DNA of 10,189 nt from positions 1 to 10,189 of the forward strand of contig MNYI01000109.1 of assembly GCA_001873945.1 (NCBI GenBank). Reading direction: 5' to 3'. The position numbers and the translations under genes were made by a program. The notes beneath the pieces are model-generated. The model saw only the letters and a program-made list of their open reading frames with translations. It made no database searches and was not told where the DNA came from. Within the stretch, counting starts at the first letter, position 1; each line of letters opens with the position of its first letter. Source of the DNA: Candidatus Desantisbacteria bacterium CG2_30_40_21. Its GTDB lineage: Bacteria > UBA9089 > CG2-30-40-21. Positions 1 through 7,580 of this stretch are shown piece by piece.

Positions 1-121
1 AAGTTGATAGGTTGATAGGTTGATGAGTTTATAGGTTAAAGGAACACAGATTCATAATTCATAAACATTTCCTATCAATTCATCCACTTATCAACCCATC
101 AACTATTCAACTTATCAACTT
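1..121. repeat. GTTGATAG tandem repeats in inverted arms
   Basis: Positions 3-26 hold two exact and one degenerate copy of the 8-mer GTTGATAG. Positions 71-121 hold the same motif on the other strand (TATCAACC, CATCAACT, TATCAACT and similar), so the two ends form an imperfect inverted repeat around an AT-rich centre. I see no gene here. The left boundary is cut by the window edge. The function is unknown; it looks like an intergenic low-complexity repeat rather than a promoter. Confidence 0.7.
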
Positions 122-155
122 TTTGTGTCTTCGTGCCTTTGTGGTGAGTAGTTAC
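121..155. repeat. CACCAC-type repeat, left copy flanking ccsA
   Basis: The 15-mer GTGGTGAGTAGTTAC at 141-155 is the exact reverse complement of 932-946 on the other side of ccsA. Outside this core (121-140 versus 947-966) the similarity continues but is decayed, with about 11 of 20 positions matching. The outer part, with its alternating purine-CAC pattern, resembles a dispersed intergenic repeat seen in many environmental genomes; that resemblance is from memory. Confidence 0.6.
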
Positions 156-173
156 GAGTAAAGAGGTAAATAA

Positions 174-929
174 ATGCACAGTTCCCCATTTTTTATAATA
201 TCATTAATAGCGTATGGTCTCAGTATCCTTCTCTATCTAACCCGAAGCAGATGGGCCACATCTGTGGCTATAGTCGGAGTAATCATCCAGACAATAGGGC
301 TGGTGATAAGAACGGTTGAGGCTCATCATCTACCTTTTGCCAATCTATACGAATCCATCATCTTTTTCTCATGGTCTATCGTTCTTCTCTCGCTCATTAT
401 GGAGAAGAGATATAAGATACGGATGGTTAGTACCTCTGCTCTCCTTATTGGTTTTATAATCCTGCTTCTGGGTCTTTTTCTTCCCTCAGGATACAAGGCG
501 AGTACACCGCTTATGCCAGCGTTGCAGAGTCATTGGCTTGAATTTCATGTAGCCACCTGTTTTTTGGGCTATGCTGCTTTTGCTCTTGCCTTTGGAATTA
601 GTGTTGTCTATCTCTTTTTGAAAAAAGATACCGCTATTCTTGAGGAGATAACCTATAAGTCAATTACTATTGGATTTATCTTTCTGACCATAGGCATTAT
701 CAGTGGGGCTGTCTGGGCAAAGTATGCCTGGGGAAGATGCTGGAGCTGGGACCCGAAGGAAACATGGGCGTTTATTACCTGGCTCATCTATGCCCTTTAT
801 TTCCATCTAAGGACTATTGGCTGGAGGAAGAAGAAGTCCGCATGGATAGCCATCATTGGATTTTTAGCCGTTATCTTCACCTATCTGGGGGTAACATTTC
901 TTTTGCCGGGATTGCATAGTTATATGTAA
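174..929 (+). CDS. ccsA: Cytochrome c biogenesis protein, CcsA (WWD) family
   Basis: The 251-residue multipass membrane protein belongs to the haem-handling family of system II cytochrome c maturation (named CcsA or CcsB depending on the scheme). With a ResB/Ccs1-type partner this family moves haem across the membrane and attaches it to apocytochrome c. The tryptophan-rich WWD segment lies at about residues 181-203 and includes WSWDPKETW. Candidate haem-ligand histidines are H51/H52, H125 (in LEFHVATCFLGYAAF) and H248 in the family-typical ending LLPGLHSY. About seven or eight hydrophobic helices are visible. GAGGT at 163-167 lies six bases before the ATG, which supports the start. The length is normal for short family members. 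No ResB partner or cytochrome gene is in the window, so the gene is isolated here. It converges on the radical SAM operon. Confidence 0.95.
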   Translation: MHSSPFFIISLIAYGLSILLYLTRSRWATSVAIVGVIIQTIGLVIRTVEAHHLPFANLYESIIFFSWSIVLLSLIMEKRYKIRMVSTSALLIGFIILLLGLFLPSGYKASTPLMPALQSHWLEFHVATCFLGYAAFALAFGISVVYLFLKKDTAILEEITYKSITIGFIFLTIGIISGAVWAKYAWGRCWSWDPKETWAFITWLIYALYFHLRTIGWRKKKSAWIAIIGFLAVIFTYLGVTFLLPGLHSYM

Positions 930-931
930 CT

Positions 932-1026
932 GTAACTACTCACCACAGAGTCATAGAGATATGGAGAGCCGAAAAAGAATCCACAGAATCAGACTAAGAT
1001 TATCCGCAGATTACGCAGATTAATAA
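932..1026. repeat. Intergenic dispersed repeats downstream of ccsA
   Basis: Positions 932-946 (GTAACTACTCACCAC) are the inverted partner of 141-155. A purine-rich stretch follows, and then around 1001-1022 a segment containing CCGCAGATTACGCAGATTA, a type of short intergenic repeat I recognise from many environmental genomes. There is no ORF with a ribosome site in this gap. From 1027 to 1087 I see only purine-rich sequence. Confidence 0.55.
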
Positions 1027-1087
1027 GGAAAAGAGGAAAAAGATTATTACGAAAGCACGATATGGTTCTCTTCTTTCTCTAACAATC

Positions 1088-1153
1088 TGGGGAAAATAGG
1101 GACAGCACCCTATTTTTTCTTCTAAAAATAGGGTGCTGTCCCTATTTTCCCCA
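1088..1153. terminator. Double-hairpin repeat, likely bidirectional terminator
   Basis: Two perfect 30-bp arms, 1088-1117 and 1124-1153, are reverse complements around a 6-nt loop, TCTTCT. Each arm is itself a hairpin: stem AAAATAGGG, loop ACAGCA, stem CCCTATTTT. The first inner hairpin is followed by a T-rich run on the plus strand, and the mirrored one by T5 on the minus strand, so either strand could fold a terminator-like structure. It sits between the convergent ccsA and radical SAM operon, 11 bp after the operon's last stop codon. The ACAGCA hairpin recurs at 7620-7655, so this is also a dispersed repeat family. Confidence 0.75.
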
Positions 1154-1164
1154 TTCGCAAGTAG

Positions 1165-2685
1165 CTACCCCCGCACCATAAACCGTTTAATCAATGATAC
1201 AGTAATTTGTCCGGACACCGCCATCATTACAGCCTTTTGTATCCAGCAAATACACTGGGTCATTTTGACCAGCAAGAGTAATGGTTCAGGATGTAGTCGC
1301 AAAAGCCTTCTGTGGGATAGGAAGGACACCATTTGCCTCGGTATCAATGGTGTGCCACTGAGGTAAGCCAAGGAAATCCAGGCTGTATCCCATTTATCCC
1401 TCTTATACTCAATGGTAACCCGAAATTGTGATAAAACCCTTTGCCTGCGGTCTTCAATATCATCCTGTGTGATTAATCCCTGCTTTAATGCCATCTCTGT
1501 CAGTCTTGTCCCAGGGAAATATATCAGGGAATAAAGTGATAGCTTGAATGGCCTGGGGATATGAAGTAAAAGGTTCAGGGTTTCATTTTTATCATCCTGT
1601 GTTTCAAAGGGATTATCAAGGATGAGATCCAGCACAAACTGGATACCGTGCTTTTGCAGAATGGCTGCTGCCCCAATTATCTGCTTGTTTGACTCTGGTC
1701 TCTTAAAAATATGCCTTCTCACCCTTTCACACCCGCTCTGAATACCTATGCCAATCAGGCTTACTCCGGCATTCTTCAGCATGATAACAATATCCTCTTT
1801 AACTGCCAAAGGGTGAAGATAACAGGTAAAGGGGATGTTTATTTTTTTCTTGTATTGATAGCAGAACTCCTCAATCCACTTTTTATTTACCCCGAACACC
1901 TCATCAAAAAAGGTAATCATCTTCAGCCCTTTAAGGATTATCTTTGCTTGAATCAATTCATTGATAACATGCTCCACGCTTCTTTGTCTGACATAATTTC
2001 CATGATTTTTGTATGACTCCTTAAATAGACTGTTGGAGCAATAGGTGCAGCTATATGGGCATCCCCGTGTGCCTTGAATAAAATAATCCCAGCAATCCAT
2101 ATGGATTGGATCACCCTTGTGGAGCTTATTCTGGCTGATGTAGTATTTGTTATCATTGGTATAATCCGGCAGCGGAAGGCTGTCTAAGTCCTGAATTAAT
2201 GGCCTGAGCGGATTTCTGGTGATTGCACCTGCGACATTAAACCACAGGTTCTTGATATTTAAGGGGTTGTCATTATTGGACAGGGCTTGGAGTAATTCCA
2301 ATAATGGATATTCACCCTCACCAAGGCACAGCATATCTGCATGTTGGATACATCCTTGCGGATCTACAGTTGGATGCACCCCGCCCCAGAGGACAGGGAT
2401 ATTCAATCTTTCCTTTATTGCCTTTGTTATCACCTTAGCGGTCTCAAGATAGGCAGAGCAGCTAACACTTATCCCAACAAGGTTTGTCTCTGACTGCTTG
2501 AGCACACCAATTAATTGCTCAAGTTCCTCCTCTGTTGGAGCAGTAGCATTATTAAAATAGCTATGCTTAAAAAAGATGAGGTTTGGCTCATAACCCTTTG
2601 ATTTGAGAAAGGCATGAAGATACCGCACGCCAAAGTTTTTTATGTGATATAGGGAAATCAGGCTGAAATTAATGGTCTGACTCAA
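1165..2685 (-). CDS. B12-binding-domain radical SAM protein
   Basis: The 506-residue protein has an N-terminal cobalamin-binding-like Rossmann region (about 1-135) with LVGISVSCS, VLWGGVHPT and LGEGE. These match the N-terminal domain of class B (B12-dependent) radical SAM enzymes. The radical SAM core follows, with the 4Fe-4S motif CPYSCTYC at C209, C213 and C216. Such enzymes often methylate or rearrange unactivated carbons, but the substrate cannot be read from sequence. The start is a TTG: GGAGGAGGT lies five bases upstream (2691-2699) and the sequence opens MSQTINFSLISLYHIKN, where no ATG is available. It is the last gene of the operon, 37 bp after the preceding stop, and ends next to the double hairpin. 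The C-terminal 100 residues match nothing I can name. Confidence 0.88.
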   Translation of the reverse strand: MSQTINFSLISLYHIKNFGVRYLHAFLKSKGYEPNLIFFKHSYFNNATAPTEEELEQLIGVLKQSETNLVGISVSCSAYLETAKVITKAIKERLNIPVLWGGVHPTVDPQGCIQHADMLCLGEGEYPLLELLQALSNNDNPLNIKNLWFNVAGAITRNPLRPLIQDLDSLPLPDYTNDNKYYISQNKLHKGDPIHMDCWDYFIQGTRGCPYSCTYCSNSLFKESYKNHGNYVRQRSVEHVINELIQAKIILKGLKMITFFDEVFGVNKKWIEEFCYQYKKKINIPFTCYLHPLAVKEDIVIMLKNAGVSLIGIGIQSGCERVRRHIFKRPESNKQIIGAAAILQKHGIQFVLDLILDNPFETQDDKNETLNLLLHIPRPFKLSLYSLIYFPGTRLTEMALKQGLITQDDIEDRRQRVLSQFRVTIEYKRDKWDTAWISLAYLSGTPLIPRQMVSFLSHRRLLRLHPEPLLLLVKMTQCICWIQKAVMMAVSGQITVSLIKRFMVRG

Positions 2686-2701
2686 ACTTTACCTCCTCCG
2701 T

Positions 2702-2722
2702 TTTTCACTTTTCACTTTTCAC
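2702..2722. repeat. TTTTCAC x3 tandem repeat between two operon genes
   Basis: Three exact copies of the heptamer TTTTCAC fill most of the 37-bp gap between the stop of the 493-residue radical SAM gene and the ribosome site of the last gene. On the mRNA it reads GTGAAAA three times. The repeat pushes the last two genes apart, whereas the two preceding gene junctions overlap. Confidence 0.8.
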
Positions 2723-4204
2723 TTAATTCGATTCCCCATAGGTTGAATATCCCTGAAGCGGTAGGCTCTTGTTATTCACGGCTATTTTGGAATATATCAT
2801 TTGTCTCTGTGCCGGCTCAGGGACAATTATATCCCATGGGTCATTTATTTCACCCTTTATCTGTTCAAACAAATCCCATACAAGCCATTCAAGCAGGATA
2901 TTAGCCTGCTGACATCGAATGGTATCAAGGTTATTGATGTTCCCGTGTTGTACCCAGGCATCGTATGGACAGCCGCCGCCACAGATGGCTATTGCCGGAC
3001 ATCTCAAGCATTCATCCCGTCTTATGGGTGCAATACCCTTCCACTCATTATAGCCATCATTGGATAAATCAAAGGAGTCCAATGGGTAATAATAACGCCC
3101 TGTGCCGAGAAATGCCTCACAAAATCCAATGCTGCTATCCGGGGCAACAAGGAATTTTCCTCCGCACGAGGGGCAGTCTTTCAATCGTATTTGTTGTTCA
3201 ACAAATGGCCTTATCCGTCTGAAAAGGTGCTCGGCATAAACCCCTTTTTCCCGAATAAACTTGAAGGTGTCAATCATCTCATGTGTCAGTAACGGGACAT
3301 CAACCATAGCCGGATTTTCGCCATTTTTATGAAGGTGAAGGGTGGAAAATCCCAGATCCACTGGCTCGAATCTGTTTATCAGATACTCAACCGCAGATTT
3401 CAATCCCGGGATATTGTGTCTGCCAAGTACCATTGATATGCCAAGCCGACATCCAGTCTTCTTGCAAATATCATACCCTCTGGCTGTATCCTCAAAACCT
3501 CCATGACCATCTGCATGGCATCGCATCTGATTATGTACTTCAGCTGGACCATCCATGGAGACAATAACAAATACATCATTATCTGCCATCCATTTCGCTA
3601 TATCAGGGGTAATATTTGTCCCATTGGTAAACATAGTGATGCGGCAGGTATTGTCAACCTTGCGGATATAAGACACCGCATGTTTTACCACCTCAGGTGC
3701 AAGAAGCGGCTCACCGCCATAAAACATAATCTCTCTCTGACAAGAGGTTGAGCTGTGTTCCATGAATTTGTTTATTCCTGCCTCAGCTGTTTCCAAAGAC
3801 ATGTGATGATGTCCATAGGCTGCCCAGGTATCGATAATATGGCAGTACTTACACCGAAGATTACATGCACTGGTTGGGACAAGGTAAAGAAATCGCGGGT
3901 CTGAGTATTGTGCCTGTTGTTGGAGGTTGGATAAAAGATGAGACTCTTCCTGACTATCAGTGTATCTCAGGAAGCCATGCTTAAGAAGCAAGTTGATATA
4001 ATACAGCGATTCAGGGCGAATACAGGATTCATTTTTACAGAGTCGTCTGGCTGCCTGTTCAATCGTCTGTGGAAACCGCAGGCTTCCAAACAGTTCTGCC
4101 AACAAATGGCTGCCATAGATGTTGGTGACATAAAGCGAGTGGTACAAACATACCACCCCGGATGAAGAGAAGATATGAACAAATGGTGATTTTTCGATTA
4201 ACAT
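2723..4204 (-). CDS. Radical SAM/SPASM protein with PqqD-like N-terminus
   Basis: The 493-residue protein has the radical SAM motif CNLRCKYC at C114, C118 and C121, then FYGGEPL (GGEP 163-166, SAM contact), TNGT at 193-196 and SMDGP. A full SPASM region with auxiliary-cluster cysteines follows: C344, C347, C362, C399, C402, C408, C412 and C431, including the typical CGGGCPYD. Residues about 15-82 look like a small winged-helix region ending in LLKHGFLRY, similar to the PqqD/RRE domain that binds leader peptides. This layout is that of peptide (RiPP) maturases and anaerobic sulfatase-maturase relatives. The ATG start has a strong GGAGGAGGAG ribosome site at 4208-4217 and overlaps the upstream gene by 7 bp. 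The RRE call is inference; the radical SAM/SPASM call is firm. Confidence 0.9.
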   Translation of the reverse strand: MLIEKSPFVHIFSSSGVVCLYHSLYVTNIYGSHLLAELFGSLRFPQTIEQAARRLCKNESCIRPESLYYINLLLKHGFLRYTDSQEESHLLSNLQQQAQYSDPRFLYLVPTSACNLRCKYCHIIDTWAAYGHHHMSLETAEAGINKFMEHSSTSCQREIMFYGGEPLLAPEVVKHAVSYIRKVDNTCRITMFTNGTNITPDIAKWMADNDVFVIVSMDGPAEVHNQMRCHADGHGGFEDTARGYDICKKTGCRLGISMVLGRHNIPGLKSAVEYLINRFEPVDLGFSTLHLHKNGENPAMVDVPLLTHEMIDTFKFIREKGVYAEHLFRRIRPFVEQQIRLKDCPSCGGKFLVAPDSSIGFCEAFLGTGRYYYPLDSFDLSNDGYNEWKGIAPIRRDECLRCPAIAICGGGCPYDAWVQHGNINNLDTIRCQQANILLEWLVWDLFEQIKGEINDPWDIIVPEPAQRQMIYSKIAVNNKSLPLQGYSTYGESN

Positions 4205-5253
4205 ATTCTCCTCCTCCTATTCCCTATGCGACGAAACACACCTGCCAGAGAAAATATCCTCTCCGGCACACACTCCTGACACCTTGCATCCGGATATTTT
4301 CCCTGCCTTAATATTTGCCGAAATTGCTGATATTTGCTATTATTCCAAACCGTGTGAATATCTTCCTGCAAAAGATTGCCCAAGCCGGCATCTATGTAAG
4401 AAAACATACAGCATGGCTTTACTTCACCATCAACCGTAATGTACATGGAAAACCAGGGGAATGAACAATGCCGTATGTTTTGGTACTTTTTATCGCAAGA
4501 AACATCCCATGGTGTCCCTGTCAACAAGTTGGCAAGGTTTGTTTTCATGCCAAGCCTTCCGGCAGTATCCCTTGCCCTTTTCATCTGACAAACAACTACG
4601 ACCGGTGTTAATCCAGCCACCAATTCATCCCTTTTTTCCTCAATCCCGGCAAGCCCAACCAGCCTGAATGATACATCGTTCACCCCAATATCAGCTGCCA
4701 ATTCGACTATTTGACTCAATTGGGAAATATTTTTGGATTGGATAACAACCTGAAGACAGATATGCAGCCCAGTGGTGCTGGTTTTTTGTTTCATGGATAC
4801 TATGGCTTTAATATTATCAACCACCCTACCAAAGAGGTCAAGCCCTCGGATTTCCTGATAAGTTTCCGGGGTAGCGGCATCGAGTGATACCTTGAGCCTT
4901 TTTAATCCGCTTTTTACCAGCGACTCCATAGGAATATCGGCCAGAGCCATACTACTGGTAGTACTAACAACTGTCCCCTGCCTGCTGGCATAATGGATCA
5001 TATCCACCAATGCTGGATTAACAAGCGATTCACCCAGTCCGCTCAGGGTAAGCCTCAGTGGCTTTACTTGATCAAATATTGTCCTGAATTCATCCATTGC
5101 CATGTGCTTAGGGACAGTCACATACTTTGCCCGTTTGCACATACGACAATTCAAAGGGCAAAAAGTGGTTGGCTCAAGGATAAGATGTACAGGAAGTGCC
5201 TTTACCTTTAATGGCTTAAATAATACAGCCATGCCGGATTGAATATACCTCAT
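4198..5253 (-). CDS. Radical SAM protein with SPASM-like C-terminus
   Basis: The 351-residue protein has the 4Fe-4S motif CPLNCRMC at C32, C36 and C39. The usual GGEP motif is replaced by SGLGES (71-76), as in some SPASM families acting on peptides or cofactors. VSLDA at 122-126 continues the core. The C-terminal region has C263, a CC pair at 281-282 within VDGEVKPCCMF, GNLL, and C325/C328, a reduced SPASM (twitch-like) set that could bind one auxiliary cluster. It starts at the ATG in an ATGA overlap (4 bp) with the upstream gene, which suggests coupled translation; the only ribosome-site candidate is a modest AGGGG seven bases upstream. It ends in an arginine-rich tail (GNRRRRIC). The substrate is unknown. 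Confidence 0.87.
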   Translation of the reverse strand: MRYIQSGMAVLFKPLKVKALPVHLILEPTTFCPLNCRMCKRAKYVTVPKHMAMDEFRTIFDQVKPLRLTLSGLGESLVNPALVDMIHYASRQGTVVSTTSSMALADIPMESLVKSGLKRLKVSLDAATPETYQEIRGLDLFGRVVDNIKAIVSMKQKTSTTGLHICLQVVIQSKNISQLSQIVELAADIGVNDVSFRLVGLAGIEEKRDELVAGLTPVVVVCQMKRARDTAGRLGMKTNLANLLTGTPWDVSCDKKYQNIRHCSFPWFSMYITVDGEVKPCCMFSYIDAGLGNLLQEDIHTVWNNSKYQQFRQILRQGKYPDARCQECVPERIFSLAGVFRRIGNRRRRIC

Positions 5254-6398
5254 CTGTATGCCCCTGAAATAGCCATTGCCAGAGGTGCTACCTCTTCCCT
5301 TTTTTGCTCAATAGGAAAATAAAATGTGCAAAGGTATCGTTCATGGATATTATAACTTCCCTGATTAACAAGCTCTGGAAGAATACCCACAGCCATGCCA
5401 GGCTCCCACCAGCACAATGGATCCGGCCCATCAAATGATCCGTTTAATGCCCATTTGCGTCCGATACATCCTCCTTTGCAGATATTCCATCTTGGGCAAA
5501 TGGTGCATTTACCGATTGGCTCTTGATGCTGAAATCTCTGAAACAATTCAGAATTATGTATATCATCTATAGAATCCCTTAAGATATTTCCGGCAGAAAT
5601 CGGCATAAAAACACATGGGGTAACATCACCATTGCTTTGAATCCTCATGGATGTTTTGCCACATGGACAACCGATATCAGTCATATATTGCCCGCCAAGA
5701 AGGGAGAATAATGGGTCTGGTGTGGTGATTTTGGTGCTATTTTTTGACATTTTATCAAAAAAGAACCTGTAAGCCTGCTCTAATTCCTGTGGATTCATGG
5801 TTAACTGCGTATCATATTCACCCCTGCCAACGGGTCTGAAGGTGTTCATCCGCAGCGAGCCAACACCCAGCCCCTCACACATCTCAATCATGCCTTGTAG
5901 TGTTTCAGGCTTGCAATTAAGTCGATTGAGACACATCACTACCTCCATATTTACCTTGCGTTCAACAAGGAGTTTTGCAGCATGAACAGCCTTGGTAAAT
6001 GTTCCACCCCCCATAGAAAGCCTGAACTTATCATTATCCATTGCTTGATGAAAGTCTATTGATACGCCCACATCATCAAACAATTCAGCACAATCATCTG
6101 CCATAGCCTCATCCATAAGTGTCCCATTGGTAGTCAATGATTGGTGAAAACCGAGCTTTTTGGCATATCTGGCAATTGTCCAAAATTGAGGAACCATGGT
6201 ATTTTCACCACCACCATAGTTTAGATCCTCCACCCCATAATCCCGTAGCCTTTGCAATACCCCCATAGCATCATCCAAAGGCATCTCACCACTTTGAGGA
6301 TTAATGCTGCTGGAATTGTAACAATGAACACAATTCAGGTTGCATTTTGAGGTATATGTCCAGCCAACGGTAACGATTTTTTGCTTGGTTAATGTCAT
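5250..6398 (-). CDS. Radical SAM/SPASM protein (NirJ/AhbD-like layout)
   Basis: The 382-residue protein has the radical SAM motif CNLNCVHC at C19, C23 and C26 very close to the N-terminus, YGGGEN at 61-66 where GGEP is usual, and LTTNGTL at 88-94. FRPVGRG at 187-193 and the C-terminal SPASM cysteines C244, C246, C262, C298, C301, C307, C311 and C329 (with CKGGC) resemble the general layout of haem d1/AhbD-type and peptide-maturase radical SAM proteins. I infer family type only, not the substrate. The ATG start has AAGGAGA at 6404-6410, five bases upstream. It lies 18 bp after the dehydrogenase stop and overlaps the next gene by 4 bp. About 55 residues after the last SPASM cysteine match no motif I know. 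Confidence 0.88.
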   Translation of the reverse strand: MTLTKQKIVTVGWTYTSKCNLNCVHCYNSSSINPQSGEMPLDDAMGVLQRLRDYGVEDLNYGGGENTMVPQFWTIARYAKKLGFHQSLTTNGTLMDEAMADDCAELFDDVGVSIDFHQAMDNDKFRLSMGGGTFTKAVHAAKLLVERKVNMEVVMCLNRLNCKPETLQGMIEMCEGLGVGSLRMNTFRPVGRGEYDTQLTMNPQELEQAYRFFFDKMSKNSTKITTPDPLFSLLGGQYMTDIGCPCGKTSMRIQSNGDVTPCVFMPISAGNILRDSIDDIHNSELFQRFQHQEPIGKCTICPRWNICKGGCIGRKWALNGSFDGPDPLCWWEPGMAVGILPELVNQGSYNIHERYLCTFYFPIEQKREEVAPLAMAISGAYR

Positions 6399-6416
6399 TT
6401 TTGTCTCCTTGAGTAT

Positions 6417-7415
6417 TTACGAAGGTAGGACAGGCATTCCTGCCTGTCCTACCTTAATCCTATTAATCATTTTCCCTTCATCCATTTTCTTAATCGCCTC
6501 AATATTTATCTTAATCATCTTCAGGGTATTTTTTATTGTCCGGGTAGTATATCCTGCCTGATGGCAGGTAAGTATGAGATTTTCAATCTCTTTGAGAGGA
6601 TTGTCCGGAGAGATTGGCTCATTTTCTAAGACATCCAATGATGCCCCGCGAATCCGTCTGTCTTTTAGTATGATTGCCAATGCCTGCTCATCAATGATAG
6701 CCCCCCGAGATGTGTTTATCAATACTGAGTTTGGCTTCATCTGTTGCAACCATTTATTATCAACAAGGTGATGCGTTTCATCTGTTAATGGAAGGTGCAG
6801 GGATAGGTAATCCACGCTTGCTGCCACCTCTTCCATTTTCTCTAATCCGCCAAGAAAACAAAGCTGCTCTTTCAGTTCCTCTTCTACCTTTGAGGGATTT
6901 TTGGTAATAACCCAAACCCTCAAGCCCAAACCGGCTGCCTTCTTAGCCACCTCTGTGCCAATCATCCCCATCCCAATTATACCCAGGCAGCGATCACTTA
7001 GTTCAATAAATGGATTGGAATTCCGCTTCTCCCAATCCCATGCACCCAGATGAGCAATCTTGTTCCAATAAAACAAATCCCTTTCCCATACTAAAATCTG
7101 CATAAGAACATATTCTGCCATAGCATTAGCCATTGCCCCCTTAGTATTGCAGACAATGATATTTCTTTCTGTAGCTGCCTTTATATCTATCTGATCAATG
7201 CCTGCCCCCCACACTTGTATCAATTTTAAACCATTGATATTTTTAATCAATTCCTCAGATGCCCTCCAGCAAATAAGCACATCAGCTCTTATTTGCCTGG
7301 TCAAAGACACATCCATATCTATAACCTCTATCGTTTCATTACAAATATGTTGAAGTTCTCTTATTGCTACCTGCTGTAGCCAAGCATTGTTGCCAATCAT
7401 CAGGGCGATCTTCAA
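6417..7415 (-). CDS. D-isomer-specific 2-hydroxyacid dehydrogenase
   Basis: This NAD(P)-dependent enzyme interconverts a 2-hydroxyacid and a 2-oxoacid; SerA, hydroxypyruvate reductase and D-lactate dehydrogenase are relatives. The Rossmann motif GIIGMGMIGTEVA is clear. Catalytic residues fit the family: arginine in NTSRGAIIDE, glutamate in LENEP and histidine in LTCHQAGYT (TPH is more usual). I place the start at a TTG (7413-7415), giving 332 residues that begin MKIALMIGNN, because GGAGGT at 7423-7428 lies seven bases upstream. An ATG at 7430 would add five residues but overlaps that ribosome site and lacks its own. The last residues, VGQAGMPVLPS, are encoded by a palindromic repeat. It is the first gene of the operon, so it may supply or consume a 2-oxoacid for the pathway (inference). 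Confidence 0.9.
   Translation of the reverse strand: MKIALMIGNNAWLQQVAIRELQHICNETIEVIDMDVSLTRQIRADVLICWRASEELIKNINGLKLIQVWGAGIDQIDIKAATERNIIVCNTKGAMANAMAEYVLMQILVWERDLFYWNKIAHLGAWDWEKRNSNPFIELSDRCLGIIGMGMIGTEVAKKAAGLGLRVWVITKNPSKVEEELKEQLCFLGGLEKMEEVAASVDYLSLHLPLTDETHHLVDNKWLQQMKPNSVLINTSRGAIIDEQALAIILKDRRIRGASLDVLENEPISPDNPLKEIENLILTCHQAGYTTRTIKNTLKMIKINIEAIKKMDEGKMINRIKVGQAGMPVLPS
6422..6455. repeat. GGTAGGACAGGC palindromic repeat inside dehydrogenase 3' end
   Basis: Perfect 15-bp arms, 6422-6436 (AAGGTAGGACAGGCA) and 6441-6455, flank the loop TTCC. The repeat lies in the coding sequence of the dehydrogenase and supplies its last residues, just before the stop at 6417-6419. A near-identical unit occurs at 9980-10006. 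In mRNA it would form a stable hairpin between the first and second genes of the operon, which could affect stability or the ratio of the two products. Confidence 0.9.
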
Positions 7416-7460
7416 GAAAAATACCTCCATAATGGGTGATAGACCCTAAATATAAAATAG

Positions 7461-7478
7461 TAGCAAGTTTTATGCCAA
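7461..7478 (-). promoter_or_regulatory. Sigma-54-type promoter for the radical SAM operon
   Basis: Read on the minus strand the site is TTGGCATAAAACTTGCTA. It matches the -24/-12 pattern (YTGGCACG, four bases, TTGCW) with the required ten bases between GG and GC, and deviates only at the last two bases of the -24 element. The predicted transcription start is near 7451, leaving about 35 nt of leader before the dehydrogenase TTG. Sigma-54 promoters need an ATP-dependent activator bound upstream, and palindromic sites lie at suitable distances. Confidence 0.68.
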
Positions 7479-7580
7479 TGCAAAGAATGATACAGGCTAA
7501 CATTTTTGAGAATAGCAGGTTGCAGGTAAAATCACTGCTGCTTGCAAACTGGAAATTGCCATAATGTCCCATGTCAGGTG

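Noticed and set aside
1133..1366. 77-codon plus-strand frame after the double hairpin
   Set aside because: It starts inside the hairpin and is antisense to the end of the B12-type radical SAM gene, with no ribosome site.
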